Origin: VXLM01 sp034421575 | GTDB taxonomy: Bacteria; Chloroflexota; Dehalococcoidia; Lucifugimonadales; VXLM01 | Direction of reading: 5' to 3' | Assembly: GCA_034421575.1 (NCBI GenBank) | Contig: DAOUKG010000028.1 | Span: forward strand, 1-64,000 | Length of the DNA: 64,000 bases | Part shown: positions 32,338-40,533 of the stretch, piece after piece | Layout of the letters: each line of letters begins with the position of its first letter | How positions within the stretch are numbered: the stretch's first letter is position 1 | Notes under the pieces: model-generated | The model's input: the letters and a program-made list of their open reading frames with translations, nothing else | Databases searched by the model: none | Told to the model about the DNA's origin: nothing | Program-made: the position numbers and the translations under genes

Positions 32338-33921
32338 TCACATTGGGGCAACGCGGTCTACGGTAAGACCTGGAGGGCGCTCGAATTCCTTGTATCGGAC
32401 GTGGATTTCTACGCCGTTCACGCTGCGTGTGAAGCCCGCTGTTTTCTCCTGGCGCTTGGTCTCTATCTCGAGGACGTTGTTGCCCTGGACAAGGTCGTCC
32501 AATTCCAGGGTGAACTCGAAGAAGTGGGCGGACATGGAGAACGGGGCCTGAACGTCCATGCCTCCGGCCATGACGGTGGCCATGCGGAGGGCGCGCTCGT
32601 CGGTGATCTCGGCCTTTTCCAGGGGGAGGACACGTTCGTTGAAGCGGAACTCGATTTCGTCTTCAATGCAGAAGAAGGAGAAGCGGATGCTCAGGACAGG
32701 CCTTCGCAACTCGCCCTCCGCCTTCGCCGATTCCAGGTCGTCGGCGATGGGAACATTCAGGGTGACGGTCTCCCCCTCCACAAGGTCGACCGGGAGATGC
32801 CGGTCGGGTGTGGTTGTCTCCTCACCCTCACCACCCTCGCGGGGGGCGAGCAGGTAGCGCTTGTTGCGACGTTCGTAGATTTCGGGACGGCCAAGCTCGC
32901 GGAGGGCCTGGTACTCGCGCTCGCCGAATGGCCAGGGGTAGTAACCATCGAAGACGCCGGCCCAGCCGTGGTAGCTGAGCGTCTGGGTCAGGGCGCGGAA
33001 CATCTCGGCGTCCGGCTTGCCGACGCGGTGGTCGTAGATGCGGCGTGGGGGACGATAGTAGGCCGGAACGCCGACACGGTTGGCTACATCGGGGAGCCAG
33101 TTGTTCGACATGCAGGTGTCGATGAGGTTCGCCCTTTCGCTTCCGACAACGATATCGACGTCGCCTTCCTGTATCCAGGTGGCCACGTCGAGACCGATAT
33201 CGAGGTTCGCCCGCTCGTCGGCGAAGACACGGGCCATGATTGGAATCTTGCGGTCCTGCTGGACGCTGATGGAGTCCACGAGGTCGCGGACTTCCTCCAT
33301 GAAGCGGTTCATGGTCGAGATGCCGGACTCCGTCTCCTCCATGCGGAAGTAGAGCGGGAAGAACATGAAATCGAGCTCGATGCCGTCGGCCTTGTAGTCG
33401 ACGAGCATCTCGCGGATCATGGCCTTCTTGTCGTCCCACACGAGGTGGTTCGTGAAATCGTAAGCCCAGCGGGTCTGGTGCTTCGGCCAGCGAGGGTCGT
33501 TCACCCCGTGGCATACGGCGCGTTCATGCTGCCATCGCAGCCAGCCGCATCTGTCCGCGCCCGGGGGCTGGGCGTCCTGCAACCGGAGACTGGGGAAGAC
33601 TTTCAGACCGGTCCGTCGCCCGTGTTCGATGACCTCGCGTACTTGGTCGGTGCCCTTCTCCCTGGCGACCTGCACCATTCGCATGATGCGCCAGTCGATG
33701 TAGCTCTCCCAGACCTCCTTCGCCTCCCCGACGACGCGTCCGACCTTGCTGTCGTGGAAGTAGACGTCGCCGTACCCAAGTCCGAGCACGAGGAGATCGA
33801 CGCCGGTGCCGAGCACTTCGTTGACCGGCTGCCGGAGCTTACCGATGCTGACGGGTGGCTCTACGCGCTTGCCGTGGAAATGGTGGCCGTCGTTGTAGTA
33901 GATGAGGTGAGGACGGAGCAT
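32338..33921 (-). CDS. Glycoside-hydrolase-like TIM-barrel protein
   Basis: A 527-residue two-domain protein. The first ~340 residues read as a TIM barrel: 'KADGIELDFMFFPLYF' with acidic residues at a strand end, 'DVDIVVGSERAN', and 'YHGWAGVFDGYYPWPFG'. This is reminiscent of GHL10-type hypothetical glycoside hydrolases. The last ~150 residues look like a beta-sandwich ('LEGETVTLNVPIADD', 'FRFNERVLPLEK'). No signal peptide, so it is likely cytoplasmic. 'aggaagg' precedes the ATG. Catalytic residues and substrate are not assigned. Confidence 0.65.
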   Translation of the reverse strand: MLRPHLIYYNDGHHFHGKRVEPPVSIGKLRQPVNEVLGTGVDLLVLGLGYGDVYFHDSKVGRVVGEAKEVWESYIDWRIMRMVQVAREKGTDQVREVIEHGRRTGLKVFPSLRLQDAQPPGADRCGWLRWQHERAVCHGVNDPRWPKHQTRWAYDFTNHLVWDDKKAMIREMLVDYKADGIELDFMFFPLYFRMEETESGISTMNRFMEEVRDLVDSISVQQDRKIPIMARVFADERANLDIGLDVATWIQEGDVDIVVGSERANLIDTCMSNNWLPDVANRVGVPAYYRPPRRIYDHRVGKPDAEMFRALTQTLSYHGWAGVFDGYYPWPFGEREYQALRELGRPEIYERRNKRYLLAPREGGEGEETTTPDRHLPVDLVEGETVTLNVPIADDLESAKAEGELRRPVLSIRFSFFCIEDEIEFRFNERVLPLEKAEITDERALRMATVMAGGMDVQAPFSMSAHFFEFTLELDDLVQGNNVLEIETKRQEKTAGFTRSVNGVEIHVRYKEFERPPGLTVDRVAPM

Positions 33922-34078
33922 CCCACGCCTTCCTTATTTTGTAGCGTGACGCTCACGGGGAGCGACTTTCGTTTCTGCCTTTAGGACTGGCAAAGAATAC
34001 TACGACAGGGGCAGTTATGGAAGACTGAGGGGATCAAGCCGACGCAAAGAGTCATACTATCGCCGTATGTTGGCGCTG

Positions 34079-34087
34079 TGCTACAAT
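34079..34087 (+). promoter_or_regulatory. Extended -10 promoter candidate for ino1
   Basis: 'tgc' directly before 'tacaat' (34082-34087) forms an extended -10. No matching -35 is evident. The predicted leader before the GTG at 34149 is about 55 nt. Confidence 0.35.
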
Positions 34088-34148
34088 CCGGGATGGTTTT
34101 GACGGCTGAGCCGCAGTATAGACGAAAGAAACGGGGTGGAGGGACTCG

Positions 34149-35240
34149 GTGGCAAACAGCATTAAAGTAGCGATTATCGGCGTGGGAAACTGCGCGTCTT
34201 CCCTGGTTCAGGGCATTGAGAAGTACAAGCACGTCGGGGAAGAGGACGAAGTGCCGGGAATCATGCACCCGGTGATGGGCGAGTACGGGGTCGGCGATAT
34301 CGAGGTGGTGGCTGCATTCGACATCAACGAGACCAAGGTGGGGCTCGACCTGTCGGAGGCGATCCTTGCGGAACCGAACAACACGGTGACGTTCGCGGAG
34401 GTTCCGCAGACGGGCGTGACGGTACAGCGGGGGATGACCCACGACGGCATCGGTCAGTACGTGTCGGACATGGTGAAGAAGGCGCCGGGAGGCACGGCGG
34501 ACATATCGGGGACGCTCCAGGAGCGCGAGGTGGATGTGGTGATCAACTACCTGCCGGTCGGCTCGGAGGAGGCGACGCGGTGGTACGCCGAGCAGGTGCT
34601 GGCGGCGAAGGTCGGGTTCATCAACTGCATTCCGGTCTTCATCGCGAGCGGCGAGAATGACTACTGGCAGAAGCGGTTCCGTGACGCCGGAGCGCCGATC
34701 ATCGGCGACGACATCAAGTCGCAGGTTGGGGCTACTATCGTACACAGGGCTCTGGCGAGGCTGTTCATGGACCGGGGCGTCCAGCTTGACAACACTTATC
34801 AGCTTAATTTCGGCGGAAACACGGACTTCCTGAACATGCTGGAGCGTGAGCGTCTGACGAGCAAGAAGGTCTCGAAGACGCAGTCGGTGCGGTCGCAGAT
34901 AGACAACGAGATTCAGGCCGAGAACATCCACATCGGGCCCAGCGACCACGTGCCGTGGCTGACGGATCGCAAGTGGGCCTACATCCGGCTGGAGGGCACG
35001 AGCTTCGGCGACGTTCCACTGAACGTCGAGCTCAAGCTGGAGGTCTGGGACAGTCCAAACTCGGCCGGTGTGGTGATCGACGCCATCCGCTGCGCGAAGA
35101 TCGCGAGGGACCGCGGTATCGGCGGCCCGATCCTGGCGCCGTCGGCCTACTTCATGAAGTCTCCCCCCGTGCAGTACCACGACGACGTGGCGCGGGAGAT
35201 GGTGGAGGACTTCATAGCGGGGCGTGACGGAGCAGGGTAA
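34149..35240 (+). CDS. ino1: Inositol-3-phosphate synthase
   Basis: Converts glucose 6-phosphate to 1L-myo-inositol 3-phosphate with NAD as a recycled cofactor. The 363-residue length matches the short actinobacterial/archaeal type. Visible features: Rossmann 'VAIIGVGNCASSLVQG', 'VVINYLPVGSEEATRWYAEQ', 'FINCIPVFIAS', 'GDDIKSQVGATIVHR', and 'LNFGGNTDFLNM'. GTG start with 'ggtggaggg' upstream. It is followed by a GT4 glycosyltransferase and a CDP-alcohol phosphatidyltransferase on the same strand, which together suggest inositol phospholipid synthesis. Confidence 0.95.
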   Translation: MANSIKVAIIGVGNCASSLVQGIEKYKHVGEEDEVPGIMHPVMGEYGVGDIEVVAAFDINETKVGLDLSEAILAEPNNTVTFAEVPQTGVTVQRGMTHDGIGQYVSDMVKKAPGGTADISGTLQEREVDVVINYLPVGSEEATRWYAEQVLAAKVGFINCIPVFIASGENDYWQKRFRDAGAPIIGDDIKSQVGATIVHRALARLFMDRGVQLDNTYQLNFGGNTDFLNMLERERLTSKKVSKTQSVRSQIDNEIQAENIHIGPSDHVPWLTDRKWAYIRLEGTSFGDVPLNVELKLEVWDSPNSAGVVIDAIRCAKIARDRGIGGPILAPSAYFMKSPPVQYHDDVAREMVEDFIAGRDGAG

Positions 35241-35547
35241 GAAGAGGGACTGGGTTCCAGGTTCTGGGTCTTCTCATTGGCTTCTCCTGCACGGGCCCCG
35301 TTCGGCCTGAGCTTGTCGAAGGCCGTGTGGGGCGTAACGCTGCTCAGGGCGAACGTGATTTGCTCCGCTTGCCTACGGGCGTCTTTCTGGTCTAGGATTG
35401 CCTCTACGTAGCTTGTTGGACGGGGCGACAGCGGGACGATCAGCCCCAACCCCTGCCCCACTGGATACCGGCCTCCGCCGGTATGACGATTTCAGCTTGG
35501 CGATTGGGATACGACCGGAATGGCAAAACCGTGATCTGAAGGGGTCT
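35241..35547. other. Gap with dispersed repeats
   Basis: No gene. It contains 'cctgagcttgtcgaaggcc' (about 35307), 'gcgtaacgctgctcagggc' (about 35334-35352, repeated near 40358) and an inverted REP element 'ataccggcctccgccggtat' (about 35464-35484). A longer frame for the downstream glycosyltransferase reads through this repeat and is rejected. Confidence 0.65.
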
Positions 35548-36768
35548 ATGGATCATTTGGCTACTGAAGGGAATGGGCGGGTAGCCGAGAGCGTCGCTCA
35601 CGGGGATTCCGGCCGTCCGCTCAAGATCGGCCTTGGGTCGGCATACGACTTCGCATCTCGCGGGGGCGTTCAGACGCACATTCGCGAGCTCGCCCAGCAG
35701 CTCAGGGCGTGGGGTCACGATGTTCGCATCATTGCGCCGTGTGCAGATCCAAGCAAGGTGGCAGACGAGGGGTTCATTCCGATGGGGAGGCCGTTCCCCC
35801 TGCCGAGCAGGGGTTCGGTCGGGCGGATTTCGGTGTCGGTGTGGCTGCGTCCGAAGATCAAGCAGATGTTGGACGAGCAGCGGTTCGACGTCATCCACAT
35901 GCACGAGCCGTTTTCGAGCTATGTTTGCGTGGGGATGCTGAGCCAGTCGAACGCCGTGAATATCGCGACGTTCCACGCGTATCCCGGGTCACGCGTGTAC
36001 GACCTGGGAGGAGCGCGGATAGCCCAGCCCTATTTCAAGATGCTCCATGGCAGGATCGCAGTTTCTGAGCCGGCGAAGGAGTACATCAGCAGTCACTTCG
36101 ATGCGGACTACGAGCTTATTCCGAACGGGGTGAGGATTGATCAGTATCAGCAGGGGGTGGAGCCGTTTCCGCACCTCCAAGACGGGATGATCAACCTGCT
36201 GTTTCTCGGTCGAGCGGACAAGCGGAAGGGTCTGAAGTACCTGTTGCTGGCGTACAGCAAGCTCAAGTGGGACTGGCCGAACCTGAGGCTGATCGTGCTG
36301 GGGCCGGGGAATCCGAACGACGAGTGTCAGAGGATCATCGCGGAGCGGAGCCTGGAGGACGTGGAATTCGTGGGCGCGGTGTCAGACGAGGAGAAATTCC
36401 GCTATCTCAAGACGGCGGACATCTACTGCTCTCCGGCAACCGGGGGCGAGAGTTTCGGGATCGTGCTCGTTGAGGCGATGGCGGCGGGTCTGCCGATCGT
36501 GGCGAGCGAGATTCCGGGGTACATGACGGTGGTGCGGGGCGGCGTCGAGGCGATGACATTCCCGCCGAAAGACGTCGGTGCGTTGGCCGAGGCACTGGGA
36601 CAGTTGCTCGACGACGGCGATCTCAAGAGACGGCTGGCGGAGAATTCCCTGCGAAGGGCAGACGACTTCCGGTGGGAGCGCGTGGCGAGGCAGGTGCTGG
36701 ACTACTACAGGACTTGCATGAACGATGGTGGGCGTCCGGAGGAAGTCCCGGCGTCGAGTACCCCCTAG
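35548..36768 (+). CDS. GT4-family glycosyltransferase (PimA-like context)
   Basis: A 406-residue GT-B glycosyltransferase. 'YDFASRGGVQTHIRELAQQL' is the N-terminal acceptor-side motif seen in phosphatidylinositol mannosyltransferases. 'IPNGVRIDQY', 'LLFLGRADKRKGLKYLL' and 'SPATGGESFGIVLVEAMAAG' with the EX7E motif mark the nucleotide-sugar domain. Together with ino1 upstream and a CDP-alcohol phosphatidyltransferase 16 bp downstream, a PimA-like role of mannosylating an inositol phospholipid is plausible. The donor and acceptor remain inferred. Start chosen at the ATG giving 'MDHLATEGN'. Confidence 0.85.
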   Translation: MDHLATEGNGRVAESVAHGDSGRPLKIGLGSAYDFASRGGVQTHIRELAQQLRAWGHDVRIIAPCADPSKVADEGFIPMGRPFPLPSRGSVGRISVSVWLRPKIKQMLDEQRFDVIHMHEPFSSYVCVGMLSQSNAVNIATFHAYPGSRVYDLGGARIAQPYFKMLHGRIAVSEPAKEYISSHFDADYELIPNGVRIDQYQQGVEPFPHLQDGMINLLFLGRADKRKGLKYLLLAYSKLKWDWPNLRLIVLGPGNPNDECQRIIAERSLEDVEFVGAVSDEEKFRYLKTADIYCSPATGGESFGIVLVEAMAAGLPIVASEIPGYMTVVRGGVEAMTFPPKDVGALAEALGQLLDDGDLKRRLAENSLRRADDFRWERVARQVLDYYRTCMNDGGRPEEVPASSTP

Positions 36769-36784
36769 TCCCCCTGCCCCATCC

Positions 36785-37372
36785 ATGCACCGACTACGAA
36801 GTCTTCTCTCCCCCATTGTCGACGCCATTGCGCGCGTCTTTGTGAAGCTGGGGTTCTCGCCGAGCGGGTTGACGGTAATCGGGGTGCTGCTGGCTGGGGT
36901 TGCGGCGGGGTTGATCTCGCAGGGGATGCTCGCGGCAGGCGGGATCATGGTGCTGATCGCCGGGGTGTTCGACATGTTCGACGGGGCGGTCGCTCGAATG
37001 ACTGACCGTGCGACGAAGTTCGGGGCATTCTTCGACTCGGTGATGGACCGCGTTTCCGAGGCTATCGTGCTGCTGGGGCTGTTATGGTTCTACATCGAGG
37101 ACGGCGAGCAGCTTGGGGCCGTGCTGGTGTACGTGGCAATCGCGGGGTCGACGATGGTGAGCTATGCGCGGGCGCGCGCCGAGGGACTTGGCATCGAGTG
37201 CAAGGGCGGCCTGATGCAGCGGCCGGAGCGCGTGGCGTCGCTGGGAATCGGCATCATCGTGGGCCAGTGGTGGGAACCGGCCGTGCTAATCGTGCTCGGG
37301 GTGATCGCGGTGCTGACGGTGGTCACGACCGTGCAGCGTGTGGTAGAGACGGCGCGGGGTGCTGGGGAGTAG
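36785..37372 (+). CDS. CDP-alcohol phosphatidyltransferase (PI-phosphate synthase-like)
   Basis: A 195-residue membrane enzyme that joins a CDP-activated lipid to a polyol phosphate. The full catalytic motif is present: D63 and D66 of 'DMFDG', A70-R71, G80, D84 and D88 in 'GAFFDSVMD', with the exact canonical spacing. About five to six helices. Beside ino1, the most economical substrate is inositol 1- or 3-phosphate, making phosphatidylinositol phosphate as in Actinobacteria; phosphatidylglycerol-phosphate synthesis is the alternative. The ATG at 36785 is 16 bp after the glycosyltransferase stop, so the two are probably cotranscribed. Confidence 0.88.
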   Translation: MHRLRSLLSPIVDAIARVFVKLGFSPSGLTVIGVLLAGVAAGLISQGMLAAGGIMVLIAGVFDMFDGAVARMTDRATKFGAFFDSVMDRVSEAIVLLGLLWFYIEDGEQLGAVLVYVAIAGSTMVSYARARAEGLGIECKGGLMQRPERVASLGIGIIVGQWWEPAVLIVLGVIAVLTVVTTVQRVVETARGAGE

Positions 37373-37380
37373 AGGGCGCG

Positions 37381-37593
37381 TCACGCCAACATCAGACGCT
37401 CGCCCTTCGGTTCGGGGATGGGGTCGCCGAACTCTCGCGCGGTTTCAAGCCACAGGTCGATGGCCTGGCCGATGTGCTCTAGTGCCGCCTCCTGTGTGTC
37501 CCCGTGGGCTACGCATCCGGGAAGCTCGGGGGCTTCGGCGACGTAGGCGTCGTCTTCGTTGCTCCAGTAGATGATTATTTCGTATTTGTGCAT
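37381..37593 (-). CDS. hicB: HicB-family antitoxin
   Basis: A 70-residue partial-RNase-H-fold protein: 'YEIIIYWSNEDDAYVAEAPELPGC', then 'AHGDTQEAALEHIGQAIDLWLE', the standard HicB N-domain. It stops before any C-terminal DNA-binding domain, so it is the short form. It follows hicA by 11 bp on the minus strand and neutralises it by direct binding in characterised pairs. It ends 8 bp past the converging phosphatidyltransferase gene. Confidence 0.92.
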   Translation of the reverse strand: MHKYEIIIYWSNEDDAYVAEAPELPGCVAHGDTQEAALEHIGQAIDLWLETAREFGDPIPEPKGERLMLA

Positions 37594-37604
37594 TGGGTTA
37601 TCCC

Positions 37605-37850
37605 CTAGAGCCGATATTTCACAATTACCTGCCGGACCTGTCGTACTTGATAAGGCTTTGCGTGACTTCCGTCACGCTGGATATTCATCCGCTCAAGGAT
37701 ACCCTCTTTCCTGAAATTGTGATGACTTCCCTTCACCCTCTCAGCAAACCCCAATCGCAACAAAAACAGACGAAGATCGTCGAAGCGGATATTCGCGTCG
37801 GAGCGACCACTCAATATCCTCTGTCGCAACCTATCTTCACGGTCTGTCAT
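37605..37850 (-). CDS. hicA: HicA-family mRNA interferase toxin
   Basis: An 81-residue dsRBD-like toxin that cleaves mRNA in characterised members. The active-site region is 'GSHHNFRKEG', containing the catalytic His, followed by 'HAKPYQVRQVRQVIVKY'. The first ~20 residues, 'MTDREDRLRQRILSGRSDAN', are typical of the longer HicA form with 'IRFDDLRLFLLRLGF'. It is first in a hicA-hicB order on the minus strand. Both genes are intact. Confidence 0.92.
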   Translation of the reverse strand: MTDREDRLRQRILSGRSDANIRFDDLRLFLLRLGFAERVKGSHHNFRKEGILERMNIQRDGSHAKPYQVRQVRQVIVKYRL

Positions 37851-37938
37851 GGATTGATGTTGCGACTGAAGGTCTCAGGTAAGCTTACGTCGATATAGAC
37901 TCAGCGTCACTTGCGTACGGTCATCCTACACGGCGAAA

Positions 37939-38145
37939 TTAGGAAACCATCTGGTGGGTGAGAACGGCTTCCACCTTCGATCGGCCGACACCGGGAAACC
38001 ACTCAAGGAACTTTTCGATGGACGCGCCATCATTGAGATTGTCGAAGAGAGCGGATACCGGGACGCGGGTTCCGGTGAACACCCAGGCACCGCTGAGCTT
38101 GTCGGGGTGTCGCTCAACTGCTGAGCAATGCTCCCAGTTTGGCAT
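37939..38145 (-). CDS. DUF433-domain protein (orphan antitoxin-like)
   Basis: A 68-residue DUF433 protein: 'VERHPDKLSGAWVFTGTRVPV', 'LFDNLNDGASIEKFLEWFPGV', 'KVEAVLTH'. DUF433 proteins usually precede a DUF5615 PIN-like toxin gene. None follows here: the next 90 bp downstream hold only stops in the relevant frames before hicA. It is therefore an orphan or a surviving half. The ATG at 38145, after 'gaggtag', is the family start; a longer frame to 38274 is not. Confidence 0.85.
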   Translation of the reverse strand: MPNWEHCSAVERHPDKLSGAWVFTGTRVPVSALFDNLNDGASIEKFLEWFPGVGRSKVEAVLTHQMVS

Positions 38146-38321
38146 TGTTCTACCTCTCCGATTCCTCTGAGAGTAGTTTATCACGAGACTGTATGGGGTT
38201 AGGAACGCTAGGCAGAAGACAATGCTGGGGACCTGGGGTACCAAGAAGGTCGTTTGATGATAGTTCAGACGCATGGTACCGTGCCCGCGGTCTGGCGGAA
38301 TGCTTGAAGAGGGAGAAGCGC

Positions 38322-39017
38322 ATGCTCGATTTCAGTAAATTTGAATGGATCAGTTTTGACTGCTATGGGACGTTGGTGGACTGGGAGACGGGGATTTCGG
38401 GGGCTGTGGGTGAGGTGTTGGAGTCACGTGGGGTGAAGATGTCGAGGGGGGAGATTCTGGAGGTGTTTGCGGGGGCGGAGCCGCGAGTGCAGCAGGGGTC
38501 GGAGTCATTCTTGATGTATCGCGAGGTGCTGCGGCGGGTGATGGAGCTGATGCGGAGGGAGTTGGGGGTTGAACTCAGTGAGTCGGAGCTGGGGTGTTTG
38601 GCGGATACCCTACCCGACTGGCCAGTGTTTCCGGATACGGTTGGGGCGTTGACGGCGTTGAAGGAGCGGTACAGGCTTGCGGTGATCTCGAATGTGGATG
38701 ACGACCTATTCGCAAAGACGGCGGAGGGGCTGGGGGTGGAGTTCGATGCGGTTGTGACGGCGGAGGAAGTCAGGAGCTATAAGCCGGAGTTACGGAATTT
38801 CGAGGTCGCGATGGGGCGGATGGGTGTCGAGAAAGAGCGGTGGCTGCACGTAGCGGAGAGTTTGTTCCATGACATCGGGCCGGCGAACCGGCTGGGAATC
38901 GCGAGCGTGTGGGTGAATCGGGCGGACCGGGGAGGCGGGACGCGGCGTTCGGATGCGGTCCCGGACATGGTCGTGCCGGATCTGGCGGCGCTGGCGGGGA
39001 TGGCGTGTCCGGTGTGA
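38322..39017 (+). CDS. HAD-family hydrolase, haloacid dehalogenase type II
   Basis: A 231-residue HAD-fold hydrolase. The nucleophile motif is 'ISFDCYGTLVDWE' (D13), the motif II Ser is in 'AVISNVDDDLF', the motif III Lys is in 'VRSYKPELRNF', and the motif IV acidic pair is replaced by 'HVAESLFHDIGPANRLGI'. This profile resembles L-2-haloacid dehalogenases, but phosphatase activity is equally possible. The ATG at 38322 has 'gggagaag' just upstream; a longer frame from 38139 overlaps the opposite-strand DUF433 region and is rejected. Confidence 0.87.
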   Translation: MLDFSKFEWISFDCYGTLVDWETGISGAVGEVLESRGVKMSRGEILEVFAGAEPRVQQGSESFLMYREVLRRVMELMRRELGVELSESELGCLADTLPDWPVFPDTVGALTALKERYRLAVISNVDDDLFAKTAEGLGVEFDAVVTAEEVRSYKPELRNFEVAMGRMGVEKERWLHVAESLFHDIGPANRLGIASVWVNRADRGGGTRRSDAVPDMVVPDLAALAGMACPV

Positions 39018-39523
39018 TCCGGGAGATTCACCACAGTGGGCGCGGAGATCGCGGAGAGGGGTCGTGGATTCCCGCTTTCGCGGGAATGAGGGGGAAGTAA
39101 CAGTGACTAATGGGAAGTGAAGACATCCTTTGTGTCGAATCTCCCGGACCCGATTTGACGTGCTCGCACGTATGTCCTACACTGCACAGAAGCGACTCTC
39201 ACCATCTAATCTTCAGATAACGAGGAAATGGCTCAAAACGGCGCAGTTTCACTAAAGCCTCTCGATTTGCAGGTGCTTGCCCTCTCTTGGCTTGCCCTCT
39301 TTTCAATCAACGGAAAGGGCCACTTTACTTTACGATAACGAGACAGATGCAACAAAATGCAACACCATGCAACAAATTTCCGAAAATTCTCGCCCAGACG
39401 AGCTCTTGCACCTCCCCGTATGGCCACCCCTCATTCACTCGGTTAACCGAGGGCGGTTCACTGTGGAAAGTGACTCGCGCATCTCAATTCGACTCGCATA
39501 AACGTATGTGATCGGCACTGGGA
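39018..39523. other. Gap with REP and phased-unit elements
   Basis: No gene. An REP palindrome 'attcccgctttcgcgggaat' is at about 39069-39088 and a phased 10-bp-unit element at 39329-39379. Short minus-strand frames over the latter translate the repeat. Confidence 0.65.
39329..39379. repeat. Phased 10-bp-unit element, copy 4
   Basis: 'tttacgataac' (39329-39339) followed by three 'atgcaaca' octamers starting at 39347, 39357 and 39367, then 'aatttc'. It has the same spacing (18 bp from leader to first unit) and unit sequence as 1035-1083, although 38 kb away. Confidence 0.75.
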
Positions 39524-40183
39524 TTGACGGAGCGCGAGGAGAGGAAGCAGCGAGTGATTGACGAGATTGGGACTCATCCGAAGGACGGGAAGCCCATGCT
39601 GCTCGTAGAGACGCTGGACGAGTGGCGTGGGTGGCTTGAAGGGAACCACGGGGAATCGGGCGGCGTGTGGCTGGTTTCTTGGAAGAAGGCTACGGGGAAG
39701 CCGTTTGTGCCGTTCATGGACGCGGTGGATGAGGCGTTGTGCTTCGGGTGGGTGGACTCGAAGATAAACAAGCTGGACGAGGAAAGGGCGATGCGGCTGT
39801 TCACGCCGAGGAACCCGAAGAGTCCGTGGTCGCGGATCAACAAGGAGAAGGTCGCACGATTGGTGGATGAGGGACGAATGACTGAGGCCGGGATGAAATT
39901 GGTGGAGGCCGCGAAGGCGGACGGGTCTTGGAATATCTACGATGAGGTCGAGGATCTTGTGATACCTCCTGACCTGGCATCAGCGTTGGCGGAGGATGGA
40001 ACTGCCGGGGACTATTTTGGGAATTTCCCGGATTCGTCGAAGAAGAACATTCTGTGGTGGATAAAGTCGGCGCGGAGGCCGGAGACCAGGACCACCAGGA
40101 TTTCGAAGACCGTCGCGATGGCGGCAGAGAACCGAATGGCGAATCATCCGGCGGGACGTGACAAGGGGCCGACTCGGCGCTAG
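39524..40183 (+). CDS. YdeI/OmpD-associated-family protein
   Basis: A 219-residue protein of the YdeI-like family, widespread and poorly characterised. Family stretches: 'EWRGWLEGNHGESGGVWLV', 'VDEALCFGWVDSKIN', 'FTPRNPKSPWSRINKEKVARL' and a C-terminal 'NILWWIKSARRPETRTTRI', with the Arg/Lys-rich end seen in the family. The start is TTG at 39524 without a strong ribosome site; an ATG at 39596 is the alternative. Function not established. Confidence 0.85.
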   Translation: MTEREERKQRVIDEIGTHPKDGKPMLLVETLDEWRGWLEGNHGESGGVWLVSWKKATGKPFVPFMDAVDEALCFGWVDSKINKLDEERAMRLFTPRNPKSPWSRINKEKVARLVDEGRMTEAGMKLVEAAKADGSWNIYDEVEDLVIPPDLASALAEDGTAGDYFGNFPDSSKKNILWWIKSARRPETRTTRISKTVAMAAENRMANHPAGRDKGPTRR

Positions 40184-40533
40184 GGATTAGGGGCGTGGCG
40201 TGTCTTGCGTGGCACTGATGTGGTAGGACTGAGAGGATCCACCACAGAGGGCACAGAGAGGTTGAATGGGCGGAACATGGAGCAGCCATGCTTGCGTTAG
40301 GCCTTCGACAAGCTCAGGCCGAACGGGATGCGATGCTGCTGAAGGTGAACGGGGCGTAACGCTGCTCAGGGCAAACGTGTTTTCCTCCTACGTTTTTCTA
40401 TACCGAACTCATAGAAGTGTGCTTTAGGGCAGTCTCAAAGAACGAAAAGGAGACCCCTGACGTTATAGAACTAAATGGCGGTCGCGCATTTAATCAAATG
40501 AGACGATGGAGCCATTTGAGAGGAGTATCCGAC
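40184..40533. other. Gap with dispersed repeats
   Basis: No gene. It holds 'cttcgacaagctcaggcc' (about 40303) and 'gcgtaacgctgctcagggc' (about 40357-40375), and the ribosome site of the following lipoprotein gene. Confidence 0.6.

Noticed and set aside
32317..33984. 555-residue plus-strand frame opposite the GH-like gene
   Set aside because: The minus-strand protein has a ribosome site, coherent barrel motifs and a natural start. The plus-strand frame shows only Asp/Val/Gly-rich shadow composition.
33981..35180. 399-residue minus-strand frame opposite ino1
   Set aside because: Antisense to inositol-phosphate synthase, Arg/His-rich, no family signal.
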